NCBI GenBank assembly: GCA_013814015.1
Contig: JACCQS010000248.1
Location: 1-6,890 of the forward strand
DNA length: 6,890 nt
Origin: Geodermatophilaceae bacterium
Lineage (GTDB): Bacteria > Actinomycetota > Actinomycetes > Mycobacteriales > Geodermatophilaceae
Direction: 5' to 3'
The notes under the pieces are model-generated. The model was not told where the DNA came from, ran no database searches, and saw only the letters and a program-made list of their open reading frames with translations. The translations under genes were made by a program, and so were the position numbers. Positions 1 to 5,691 of this stretch are shown here, in pieces; the first letter of the stretch is position 1, and each line of letters begins with the position of its first letter.

Positions 1-377
1 CCACCACCCGCTGGATGCGCGACCCGACCCGAGGCGGGCTCGGCACCATCTGCAACGAACTCGCCCAGGACACCGGCCTCGGCGTGATTCTCGACGAGGC
101 GTCGCTGCCCGTACTGCCGATCGTCCAGGGCGCCTGCGACCTGCTCGGCATCGACCCGCTCTACGTCGCCAACGAGGGCAAGTTCATCGCCGTCGTTGCG
201 CCCGAGGAGGCCGACGCGGCGGTCGCTGCCTTGCGGACCCACCCGCTCGGGGAGCGCGCCACTGTGATCGGCGAGGTCGGCGAGCAGCCCGAGGGTGTCG
301 TCGCACTTCGTACCGCCTTCGGCGGGAGCCGGATCGTCGACATGCTCGTCGGCGATCCGCTGCCACGCATCTGCTGA
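1..377 (+). CDS. hypE: HypE, hydrogenase maturation carbamoyl dehydratase (3' part)
   Basis: C-terminal part of HypE, which takes a carbamoyl group from HypF onto its C-terminal cysteine and dehydrates it with ATP to a thiocyanate, the cyanide source for the [NiFe]-hydrogenase iron. The 5' end lies outside the window; the first complete codon is at position 3. Visible near the start is the MRDPTRGG stretch typical of HypE and the related AIRS/PurM-type ATP-binding family, and the protein ends in PRIC, the hallmark HypE tail whose last Cys is the cyanide-carrying residue. The stop is TGA at 375-377. hypC begins 29 nt downstream on the same strand, so the genes are probably one operon. No lesion is seen in the visible 124 codons. 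The identification is secure because of the PRIC terminus and the hypC-hypD neighbours. Confidence 0.95.
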   Translation, partial: TTRWMRDPTRGGLGTICNELAQDTGLGVILDEASLPVLPIVQGACDLLGIDPLYVANEGKFIAVVAPEEADAAVAALRTHPLGERATVIGEVGEQPEGVVALRTAFGGSRIVDMLVGDPLPRIC

Positions 378-393
378 CCCAGTCCACTGCCTC

Positions 394-400
394 GAGAGGA
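394..400 (+). promoter_or_regulatory. Ribosome binding site of the first hypC
   Basis: GAGAGGA lies 6 nt before the ATG at 407. It fixes the start so that the protein begins Met-Cys, which HypC needs because Cys2 is the functional N-terminal residue after Met removal. Confidence 0.7.
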
Positions 401-406
401 ATCGAT

Positions 407-679
407 ATGTGTCTCGGAATTCCCGGCCAGGTCGTCGAGATCACTGACGCCGCTGGTCATCTGGCCAAGGTGGATGTGAGCGGCGTGCAGCGCACCATCA
501 GCATCCGGCTGCTTGCCGACCAAGGGGTCGCGCCCGATGACTGGGTCCTCGTCCACGTCGGTTTCGCCATGTCGCTCATCGATCAACACGAGGCGGACCT
601 GACCATGGCCGCAATCAAGCAGATGGGCCAGGCCTATTCCGACGAGCTCGAAGCCTTCGAAGCCACCGCGATCGTTTAG
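407..679 (+). CDS. hypC: HypC, hydrogenase maturation chaperone (operon copy)
   Basis: A 90-residue HypC/HybG/HupF-family chaperone. HypC binds HypD through Cys2, carries the Fe(CN)2CO group, and delivers it to the hydrogenase large-subunit precursor. The sequence starts MCLGIPGQ, with the essential Cys2 and the conserved PG turn. It has the DDWVLVHVGFAM block at residues 44-55 with the conserved His at about residue 50, followed by an acidic ID-x-x-EA segment. The length is normal for the family, with a somewhat longer C-terminal tail (about residues 65-90) than the second copy at 1844-2083. It sits between hypE (29 nt gap) and hypD (15 nt gap), the standard arrangement, and is presumably co-translated with them. 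The hydrogenase it serves is not in the window. Confidence 0.96.
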   Translation: MCLGIPGQVVEITDAAGHLAKVDVSGVQRTISIRLLADQGVAPDDWVLVHVGFAMSLIDQHEADLTMAAIKQMGQAYSDELEAFEATAIV

Positions 680-694
680 GGGAGCCTGAATCTG

Positions 695-1855
695 ATGAAG
701 TTCGTCGACGAATTCCGCGATCCGGCGGCCGCACGCGCACTGGTCTCCTCCATTCGTGACCTCGCCAAGGACGACGAGTTCAAGTTCATGGAGGTCTGCG
801 GCGGGCACACGCACACGATCTACCGGCACGGGATCGAACACCTGCTGCCGGCCAACGTCGAGTTGGTGCACGGACCGGGCTGTCCGGTCTGCGTCATCCC
901 GATGGGCCGCGTCGACGATGCGATGTGGCTGGCGGAGAAGCCGGACGTCATCTTCACCTCGTTCGGGGACATGATGCGGGTGCCCGGCAGCCGCGGCAGC
1001 CTGCTCGAGGCGAAGGCACGCGGAGCCGACGTCCGCTTCGTCTACTCCCCGCTGGACTCGCTGCGCATCGCGACCGAGAACCCGGACAAGCACGTGGTGT
1101 TCTTCGCGGTCGGCTTCGAAACCACGGCGCCGTCCACCGCTGTCACGCTGGTGCGCGCCAAGGAGTTGGGCGTCACGAACTTCAGCGTGTTCTGCAACCA
1201 CGTCACGATCGTCCCGCCGTTGAAGGCCATCCTGGATTCACCCGACCTGCGGCTGGACGGTTTCCTCGGTCCTGGGCACGTCTCGACAGTCGTCGGCAAC
1301 CGGCCGTACCGCTTCGTCACCGAGGTGTACGGCAAGCCGATCGTCGTGGCCGGCTTCGAGCCGTTGGACATTCTCGCTGCCGTACACATGCTGCTCGCCC
1401 AGATTCGCGAGGGTCGCCGCGAGGTCGAGAACCAATACAGCCGGGTCGTACCCGAGGAAGGCAATCCGCAGGCTCTGGCCCTGCTGGGCGAAGTCTTCGA
1501 GCTGCGGCCGCACTTCGAATGGCGTGGGCTGGGCTTCATCTCACAGAGTGCGCTGAAGCTCAACGACGCGTACGCGGAGTTCGACGCCGAGATGCGCTTC
1601 GACATGCCCGGCATTCGGGTCGCGGATCCCAAGGCGTGCCAGTGCGGCGAAGTGCTCAAGGGCGTGATCAAGCCATGGGAGTGCAAGGTGTTCGGCACCG
1701 CCTGCACCCCAGAGACACCCATCGGAACGTGCATGGTCTCTCCCGAAGGGGCCTGCGCGGCCTATTACAACTTCGGTCGGCTGCACCGTGAGACCGCCGT
1801 ACTGATCGGCATGCCCAGCGCACCCTCTGTCGGGGCGGCTGCGTCAGCTCGCTGA
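695..1855 (+). CDS. hypD: HypD, Fe-S hydrogenase maturation protein
   Basis: A 386-residue HypD, the scaffold with a [4Fe-4S] cluster on which, together with HypC, the Fe(CN)2CO unit of [NiFe]-hydrogenases is assembled. Full length for the family. Near the N-terminus is EVCGGHTH with Cys35, then GPGCPVC with Cys63 and Cys66, the cysteines linked to iron binding and redox chemistry. The GFETTAP block lies at about 140-146. The C-terminal cysteine-rich region has Cys315, 317, 330, 337, 346 and 354, which includes the cluster ligands. The ATG at 695 is preceded by GGGGAG (679-684), which overlaps the hypC stop. The 3' end overlaps a second hypC on the opposite strand by 12 bp, so the two transcripts converge and no separate terminator is evident between them. 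A shorter product by internal initiation is not suggested. Confidence 0.97.
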   Translation: MKFVDEFRDPAAARALVSSIRDLAKDDEFKFMEVCGGHTHTIYRHGIEHLLPANVELVHGPGCPVCVIPMGRVDDAMWLAEKPDVIFTSFGDMMRVPGSRGSLLEAKARGADVRFVYSPLDSLRIATENPDKHVVFFAVGFETTAPSTAVTLVRAKELGVTNFSVFCNHVTIVPPLKAILDSPDLRLDGFLGPGHVSTVVGNRPYRFVTEVYGKPIVVAGFEPLDILAAVHMLLAQIREGRREVENQYSRVVPEEGNPQALALLGEVFELRPHFEWRGLGFISQSALKLNDAYAEFDAEMRFDMPGIRVADPKACQCGEVLKGVIKPWECKVFGTACTPETPIGTCMVSPEGACAAYYNFGRLHRETAVLIGMPSAPSVGAAASAR

Positions 1856-2083
1856 AGGGAGGATGGACGGGCCGCCCGGCAGCCGGGCGGCCTCGGCCTC
1901 GTCGATCTTGGCCAGGGCGCATCCCATGTGGATCAGGATCCAGTCACCGGCACTGAGCCGCTGCCCGTCCTCGATCGTGCCCACGTTGACCCTGCGGGAG
2001 ATCCCCACCACCTCAACGAGGGCGATCTGACCCGACGGGTCGACGGCGGGGTCGAGGATGCGACCGGGGACGGAAAGGCACAT
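1844..2083 (-). CDS. hypC: Second HypC/HupF-family chaperone, antisense to the hyp operon
   Basis: A 79-residue HypC-family protein, clearly different from the copy at 407-679. It starts MCLSVPGR with the required Cys2 and PG turn, and has GDWILIHMGCA with the conserved His at about residue 52 and an acidic KIDEAEA segment. All residues expected for a working chaperone are present, so it does not look decayed. The start must be the ATG at 2081-2083 because Cys has to be residue 2; reading upstream in frame meets a stop before any usual start. A strong AGGAGG (complement of 2099-2104) lies unusually far away, about 15 nt. It follows the phzF-like gene by 23 bp on the same strand, so the two are probably co-transcribed. 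Its end overlaps hypD tail to tail. In bacteria with several hydrogenases, HypC paralogues can serve different large subunits; that role here is inference. Confidence 0.93.
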   Translation of the reverse strand: MCLSVPGRILDPAVDPSGQIALVEVVGISRRVNVGTIEDGQRLSAGDWILIHMGCALAKIDEAEAARLPGGPSILPSAS

Positions 2084-2106
2084 GGCTCGGTCAGGCTACC
2101 TCCTGC

Positions 2107-2919
2107 TCAGGCCAGCAGAGTTCCCTCCACCACGGTGACGGCATGCCCGCCCAGCAGGACGCGATCCCCGACGACCTGCAGCGCAAGCAGGCCGCCGCGG
2201 GCCGAGGCTTGGTAAGCCAGCAGTTCGGTACGCTCTAGCCGCTGCGCCCAGTACGGCGCCACCGCGGTGTGCGCGCTGCCGGTGACCGGGTCCTCGTTGA
2301 TCCCGGCGCGAGGTGCGAAGAAGCGGGTCACCACGTCATAGGGACAGGCCTCGTCGGCGAGCGCAGTGACGATGATCCCACGGGCATCCACTGTGGACAG
2401 CCCGCCGATGTCTGGCGCGAGTGATCGCAGGGTGCTCTCGTCCCGCACCTCGACGAAGACATCATTGTCACCACCGCGACCCACCCAGGTCGGCTCCACC
2501 CCGAGCGCTTGACCGAGTCCCTGGATGTCGGGTGCGGTCCTTGGCGGTCTCGACGGGAAGTCCAACACGATCGTGCCGTCGCCTCCTTGCGCGACCCCCA
2601 ACAGGCCGCTGCGGCTGGAGAATTCAATGCTCGCAGTGAAACCGAGCTGGTAGAGAATGTGCCCGCTGGCCAGCGTCGCGTGGCCGCACAGATCGACCTC
2701 CACGGTGGGGGTGAACCAACGCAGCCCGATCTGTGCCGGGTTTTCCGACGGCTCGGGAAGCGGCTCGAGGAACGCGGTCTCGGACAGGTTCAGCTCAGCT
2801 GCCACAGACTGCAGCCAGGCAGCTTCACGCGGACCGTCCAGCAACACCACTGCAGCCGGATTTCCGGAGAAGGCCGACTCTGTGAAGGCGTCCACGACGT
2901 AAACGGGTAGCGGCGGCAT
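2107..2919 (-). CDS. PhzF-family isomerase/epimerase-like protein
   Basis: A 270-residue member of the PhzF (diaminopimelate-epimerase-fold) superfamily, cytosolic proteins with two similar lobes around an active site. The best-known member, PhzF, isomerises a phenazine precursor; most genomic copies have no known substrate. Family blocks seen in order: VVDAFTESAFSGNPAAVV at residues 8-25; LSETAF with Glu47, the position of the catalytic Glu; RWFTPTVEVDLCGHAT at 67-82; and GINEDPVTGSAH at 206-217. Length and block order match intact family members. The reading frame stays open to 3297, but the upstream part is low-complexity Arg-rich translation of the rplJ leader region and lacks family similarity, so the ATG at 2917-2919 is taken as the start. 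No phenazine genes are nearby, so a phenazine role is unlikely. A hypC gene follows 23 bp downstream. Confidence 0.9.
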   Translation of the reverse strand: MPPLPVYVVDAFTESAFSGNPAAVVLLDGPREAAWLQSVAAELNLSETAFLEPLPEPSENPAQIGLRWFTPTVEVDLCGHATLASGHILYQLGFTASIEFSSRSGLLGVAQGGDGTIVLDFPSRPPRTAPDIQGLGQALGVEPTWVGRGGDNDVFVEVRDESTLRSLAPDIGGLSTVDARGIIVTALADEACPYDVVTRFFAPRAGINEDPVTGSAHTAVAPYWAQRLERTELLAYQASARGGLLALQVVGDRVLLGGHAVTVVEGTLLA

Positions 2920-2925
2920 GCGGCG

Positions 2926-2931
2926 ACCGTA
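2926..2931 (-). promoter_or_regulatory. Possible -10 element for leaderless phzF-like transcript
   Basis: On the minus strand TACGGT (a TANNNT -10 pattern) ends 6 nt before the ATG at 2919, and no Shine-Dalgarno sequence is visible. This spacing is what a leaderless mRNA would show, a common arrangement in actinobacteria. No convincing -35 element is seen 16-18 bp away, so the call is tentative. Confidence 0.35.
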
Positions 2932-2990
2932 TGACCCGAAGCCGCTGTACGCGCGCGGGGGCCACCGCACAAGCACCTGGCCATCCCCCG

Positions 2991-2996
2991 TACACT
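2991..2996 (+). promoter_or_regulatory. Likely rplJ promoter -10 element
   Basis: TACACT matches the TANNNT -10 pattern well and would place a start near 3002-3004, just before the structured leader. No good -35 hexamer is seen at the expected distance. It lies about 60 bp from the putative -10 of the divergent phzF-like gene. Confidence 0.45.
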
Positions 2997-3002
2997 TCTC
3001 AC

Positions 3003-3220
3003 GTTCCCTTAGACCGCTGGTCGTCGAGCGCCCCCGGGCGTTCGTGCGAAGGTCCCGATTCACTCGGGCGGCCCGCGCAGGAGGACGGTACGTCGTACGC
3101 CGGCCACTGTGGCCTGCGTCCCACGCCCCGTGCGCCCTGCGCCGGGGCGTTCGTTGTTTTCCGGGGTCACTCGTTCCCGCTTCCAGCGACCCAGCAGACC
3201 CCCAAGAAACGAGGAAGCCC
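3003..3220 (+). promoter_or_regulatory. rplJ (L10) mRNA leader with attenuator-like fold
   Basis: This noncoding stretch fills most of the 301-bp gap before rplJ. Seen directly: an 8-bp stem CGAGCGCC (3025-3032) with GGCGTTCG (3037-3044), including one G-U pair; flanking GACC (3012-3015) that can pair with GGTC (3051-3054), leaving an asymmetric internal loop; a hairpin CCCGA/TCGGG (3054-3058 with 3064-3068); GGCCA/TGGCC (3102-3106 with 3110-3114); and a terminator-like hairpin at 3123-3160. Known background: the L10(L12)4 complex binds its own mRNA leader in many bacteria, and in Bacillus this works by transcription attenuation (Rfam L10 leader family). Position and architecture fit that family; assignment to it is inferred without a covariance search. 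The transcript start is estimated from the -10 at 2991-2996. Confidence 0.65.
3123..3160 (+). terminator. Attenuator-type intrinsic terminator in the rplJ leader
   Basis: ACGCCCCG (3123-3130) pairs perfectly with CGGGGCGT (3143-3150). GCG (3132-3134) with CGC (3140-3142) extends the stem past a one-base bulge, closing a 5-nt loop. The tail TCGTTGTTTT (3151-3160) has seven Ts in ten. It lies about 60 nt before the rplJ ATG, where it can regulate the operon rather than end an upstream gene. Confidence 0.65.
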
Positions 3221-3838
3221 ATGCCGAACCCCGACAAGGTCGGCGCGGTCGCGGAGATCACCTCCCGCTTCAACCGCTCGTCGGCGGTAGTTCTCACCGA
3301 CTACCGCGGCTTGACGGTGGCCCAGCTCAAGGAGCTGCGGACCTCACTCGGTACGAGCAGCACATACGCCGTGGTCAAGAACACGCTGACCAAGCGTGCC
3401 GTGAGTGCGGTCGGGTACGACGATCTGGCACCGCTGCTCATCGGCCCGACCGCGATCGCCTTCATCGAAGGTGAGCCGGTCGAAGCCGCCAAGGCGCTGC
3501 GCAACTTCTCCCGTACCAACCCGCTGCTGATCATCAAGGGTGGCGTGCTGGACGGGAAGATGCTCAGCACCGAAGAGATCAACTCGTTGGCCGATCTCGA
3601 GTCGCGCGAGGTCTTGCTCGGCCGACTCGCCGGAGGGATGAAGGCAAGCCTGACCAAGGCAGCGGCGCTGTTCCAGGCCCCGTTGTCCCAGGTTGCCCGT
3701 CTCGCGGCAGCCCTTGCCGAGAAGAAGCCTCCCGCTGATGCACCGGCCGAGGCCACCATCGAGGCGCCCGCCGCCGATATTCCCCCCACCCCAGAGGCCG
3801 CAGACGACTCTGTTGCCGCCGAAACCACCGAAAGCTAG
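3221..3838 (+). CDS. rplJ: 50S ribosomal protein L10
   Basis: Ribosomal protein L10 (uL10), the base of the L12 stalk that recruits translation GTPases; with L12 it is also the likely autoregulator of this operon. 205 residues. The N-terminal RNA-binding domain contains VVLTDYRGLTVAQLKELR (about 23-40) and YAVVKNTLTKRA (about 49-60), typical L10 blocks. The helical C-terminal part that binds L12 dimers lies at roughly 130-165. The ATG at 3221 has GAGGAAG (3211-3217) upstream, and family similarity starts there although the frame is open further upstream. Residues from about 167 to 205 form an Ala/Pro/Glu-rich acidic tail beyond the usual core, so the protein is longer than the common 165-180 residues. 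rplL follows after 12 nt. Confidence 0.97.
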   Translation: MPNPDKVGAVAEITSRFNRSSAVVLTDYRGLTVAQLKELRTSLGTSSTYAVVKNTLTKRAVSAVGYDDLAPLLIGPTAIAFIEGEPVEAAKALRNFSRTNPLLIIKGGVLDGKMLSTEEINSLADLESREVLLGRLAGGMKASLTKAAALFQAPLSQVARLAAALAEKKPPADAPAEATIEAPAADIPPTPEAADDSVAAETTES

Positions 3839-3850
3839 AGAGGAACCACC

Positions 3851-4240
3851 ATGGCCAAGATGTCCACTGACGACTTGCTCGACGCGTTCAAGGAAATGAC
3901 GCTGCTGGAGCTGTCGGAATTCGTGAAGCAGTTCGAGACCACCTTCGACGTCACCGCCGCTGCACCGGTCGCGGCCGCCGCCGCGGCTCCCGCAGCCGGC
4001 GGCGCCACCGCCGAGGCCGAGGCTGAGCAGGACGAGTTCGACGTCATCCTCGAGGCCGCCGGCGAGAAGAAGATCCAGGTCATCAAGGAGGTGCGCACCC
4101 TGACCAGCCTCGGCCTCAAGGAGGCCAAGGACCTGGTCGACGGTGCGCCCAAGTCGGTCCTGGAGAAGGTCGACAAGGCCGCGGCCGACAAGGCGAAGGC
4201 CGCCCTCGAGGGTGCCGGCGCGACGGTGACCGTCAAGTAG
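3851..4240 (+). CDS. rplL: 50S ribosomal protein L7/L12
   Basis: Ribosomal protein L7/L12 (bL12), the multicopy stalk protein that binds EF-Tu, EF-G, IF2 and RF3. 129 residues, a normal length. An N-terminal dimerisation domain (about 1-38, with the DLLDAFKEMTLLEL helix) is followed by an Ala-rich flexible hinge (about 39-58). The C-terminal factor-binding domain (about 59-129) contains EFDVILEAAGEKKIQVIKEV and GLKEAKDLVDGAP, the highly conserved face that contacts factors. The start codon ATG at 3851 has GAGAGGA (3838-3844) 6 nt upstream, overlapping the rplJ stop; the genes form the classic rplJL operon. A strong terminator follows 22 nt after the stop. Confidence 0.98.
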   Translation: MAKMSTDDLLDAFKEMTLLELSEFVKQFETTFDVTAAAPVAAAAAAPAAGGATAEAEAEQDEFDVILEAAGEKKIQVIKEVRTLTSLGLKEAKDLVDGAPKSVLEKVDKAAADKAKAALEGAGATVTVK

Positions 4241-4262
4241 CTCCGTAGCAGGACAGTTGCAC

Positions 4263-4310
4263 CCGACGGCGGGCCTTCCTATCGGGAAGCCCGCCGTCGG
4301 CATCTTTCTC
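4263..4310 (+). terminator. Rho-independent terminator of the rplJL operon
   Basis: A perfect 12-bp GC-rich stem joins CCGACGGCGGGC (4263-4274) and GCCCGCCGTCGG (4289-4300). TTCC/GGAA (4276-4279 with 4285-4288) extends it inside past one bulged C, leaving a 5-nt loop. The T-rich tail CATCTTTCTC (4301-4310) follows. It separates rplJL from the gene at 4330. Confidence 0.9.
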
Positions 4311-4329
4311 TCGGCAGGGCAGGTGAGCA

Positions 4330-5085
4330 GTGCAGATCGACTTGAACAGTGATCTCGGCGAAGGCTTCGGGATCTGGACGCTCGGTGTTGACGACGGCTT
4401 GCTGGACGTCGTCACCAGCGCCAACGTCGCCTGCGGCTTCCATGCGGGGGACCCCAGCATCATGCGACGGGTCTGTCGGCGTGCTAGTGAACGAGGGGTA
4501 CGGATCGGGGCCCAAGTGGGCTACCGCGATCTGGCCGGTTTCGGTCGCCGGCCGATGGACGTGCCGCCTCACGAGTTGACCGACGAGGTGACTTACCAGA
4601 TCGGTGCTTTGGACGCGTTCGCCCGCGTCGCCGGAAGCCGGGTTTCCTATGTCAAACCCCATGGGGCGCTCTACAACACCTGCGCAACCGACGCCGTACA
4701 GGCCGAGGCGGTCGTACGCGCGGTTCGTGAGGTCGATCCCTCGCTGTCAGTCCTGGGACTACCCGGCTCTGAGTTGCTCCGCGCCGCCGAGGCGGCCGGG
4801 CTTGCCGCCGTGACAGAAGCCTTCGCCGACCGCGCCTACGACTCGGCTGGTCACCTGGTCAGCCGCCGCCAAGAGGGTGCGGTGATCAGCGACCACAAGG
4901 CAGTGGTCGCGCGTTGCCTGCGTCTGGTCACTGAGGGATTGGTCACCGCACTGGACGGGACGCAGGTCTCGGTGACAGCTGCGTCGCTCTGCCTGCATGG
5001 CGACACTCCCGGGGCGCTCCGACTGGCCCGACGTGTCCGGGACGCCCTGGCCGAGGCCGGCGTACAGCTCGGCCCGTTCTGCTGA
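4330..5085 (+). CDS. pxpA: 5-oxoprolinase subunit A (LamB/YcsF family)
   Basis: A 251-residue LamB/YcsF-family protein. PxpA, with PxpB and PxpC, forms the bacterial ATP-dependent 5-oxoprolinase, which opens 5-oxoproline (pyroglutamate) to glutamate; it is cytosolic. Family motifs in order: LNSDLGEGFG at 5-14, ANVACGFHAGDP at about 31-42, GAQVGYRDLAGFGRR at about 60-74, VKPHGALYN at about 108-116, EAFADRAYDS near 163, and LCLHGDTPGA near the C-terminus. The start is the GTG at 4330, which gives the usual M-x-I-D-L-N opening; AGGG (4316-4319) or GGTGAG (4322-4327) could be the ribosome binding site. No pxpB or pxpC is present in the window, although these usually lie next to pxpA. The rplL terminator lies just upstream, so it probably has its own promoter, not identified. 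Confidence 0.93.
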   Translation: MQIDLNSDLGEGFGIWTLGVDDGLLDVVTSANVACGFHAGDPSIMRRVCRRASERGVRIGAQVGYRDLAGFGRRPMDVPPHELTDEVTYQIGALDAFARVAGSRVSYVKPHGALYNTCATDAVQAEAVVRAVREVDPSLSVLGLPGSELLRAAEAAGLAAVTEAFADRAYDSAGHLVSRRQEGAVISDHKAVVARCLRLVTEGLVTALDGTQVSVTAASLCLHGDTPGALRLARRVRDALAEAGVQLGPFC

Positions 5086-5192
5086 GCTGCCGAACCCGCA
5101 GGGCAGACTGCGGTGGCTAGCGTTGACCTGGACCGCCGCTGGGTGGCGCAAAGTATCTTCCAGAGCACCCCCAGGACAGGAGTTTCGCGGTC
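5086..5192 (+). other. Intergenic region pxpA to Mce-associated gene
   Basis: This 107-bp gap holds a small perfect dyad CCGCAG/CTGCGG (5096-5101 with 5108-5113) without a T tract, TTGACC at 5123-5128 and TATCTT at 5154-5159. The last two are 25 bp apart, too far for a normal promoter. AGGAG at 5178-5182 is the ribosome binding site of the next gene, 10 nt before the GTG at 5193. Confidence 0.4.
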
Positions 5193-5690
5193 GTGCCGGC
5201 TTCACTGCCGAAACTCCAGTTCAACCTGACGGCAGTCCTCGCCGTCCTGCTCGTGGTTCTTGTCACGACTGCGTCCTGGCTCTTCCTGACCCCCCGTTCG
5301 CCCGTTCCCCGATCGAACTGACGGCATTCGACGAGAGTCTCGGAGCGGCGCGGTCTGGCGTCGTCGACGTCACCTCCGTCGACTACCGCTCCCTCGACCA
5401 CAATCTCACCGAGATCGAGAACGCCACTACCGGCGCGCTGCGCGATGAAGTCCTGGCCACATGAACGAACGCCGGGATCGACTGGTCGCCGATCAACAGG
5501 TCTCCTCGACCGAAGTGATCGCCGCCGCACGGACGCTGGCCAGTCCCACTCGGGCAACGGCACTCATCGTGCTGCGGAGCACGATGACAAGCCTGCTCAC
5601 GCCGCAGCCGACCGTCACTCGATACCGGTCGAAGTGACCCTCGAATTGATCGAGGGCCGCTGGCTGCTGTCCGGGCTGACCGGGAGAAGC
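5193..5690 (+). pseudogene. Mce-associated membrane protein, broken by three frame changes
   Basis: A small single-TM protein of the Mce-associated type (membrane anchor plus an NTF2/SnoaL-like extracytoplasmic domain), accessory to Mce lipid-import systems. The pieces lie in three frames. GTG 5193 starts a hydrophobic segment ending ASWLFLT, then hits a stop at 5319. The next frame gives IELTAFDESLGAARSGVVDV to a stop at 5462-5464. The third, from 5461, gives NERRDRLVADQQVSSTEVI to a stop at 5635. The first frame then returns with VEVTLELIEGRWLLSGL. Joined, these give the order expected for the family: TM, helical segment with the DYRSLDHNL-like stretch, core, and a GRWLLSGL strand near the end. 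Each change equals one missing base, so this is either a pseudogene or a run of sequencing deletions. No in-frame stop follows the last piece near the next gene, so the 3' end is approximate. AGGAG at 5178-5182 supports the start. Confidence 0.7.
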
Positions 5691-5691
5691 G

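Noticed and set aside
161..1201. A 346-residue open frame on the minus strand across hypE, hypC and hypD
   Set aside because: It lies opposite three well-identified genes, is rich in Arg, Asp and His as expected from antisense high-GC codons, and shows no recognisable motif.
925..1791. A long + strand open frame inside hypD
   Set aside because: Out-of-frame shadow of hypD with Arg-rich low-complexity translation; hypD itself has all family motifs.
2918..3220. An N-terminal extension of L10 from an upstream ATG
   Set aside because: The added residues are Arg/Pro-rich with no L10 similarity, and the stretch forms the leader structures and terminator; ATG 3221 has a proper ribosome binding site.
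2920..3297. A 126-residue N-terminal extension of the PhzF-like protein
   Set aside because: It would overlap the rplJ leader and the rplJ start, is low-complexity, and family similarity begins exactly at the Met encoded at 2919.
3344..4303. A 319-residue minus-strand open frame over rplJ-rplL
   Set aside because: Gly/Leu-rich antisense shadow of two ribosomal protein genes; it also runs through the terminator stem.
5096..5113. Inverted repeat CCGCAG/CTGCGG as a pxpA terminator
   Set aside because: The stem is only 6 bp and no T-rich tail follows.
5123..5159. TTGACC ... TATCTT as a promoter for the Mce-associated genes
   Set aside because: The 25-bp spacer is far outside the 16-19 bp range.
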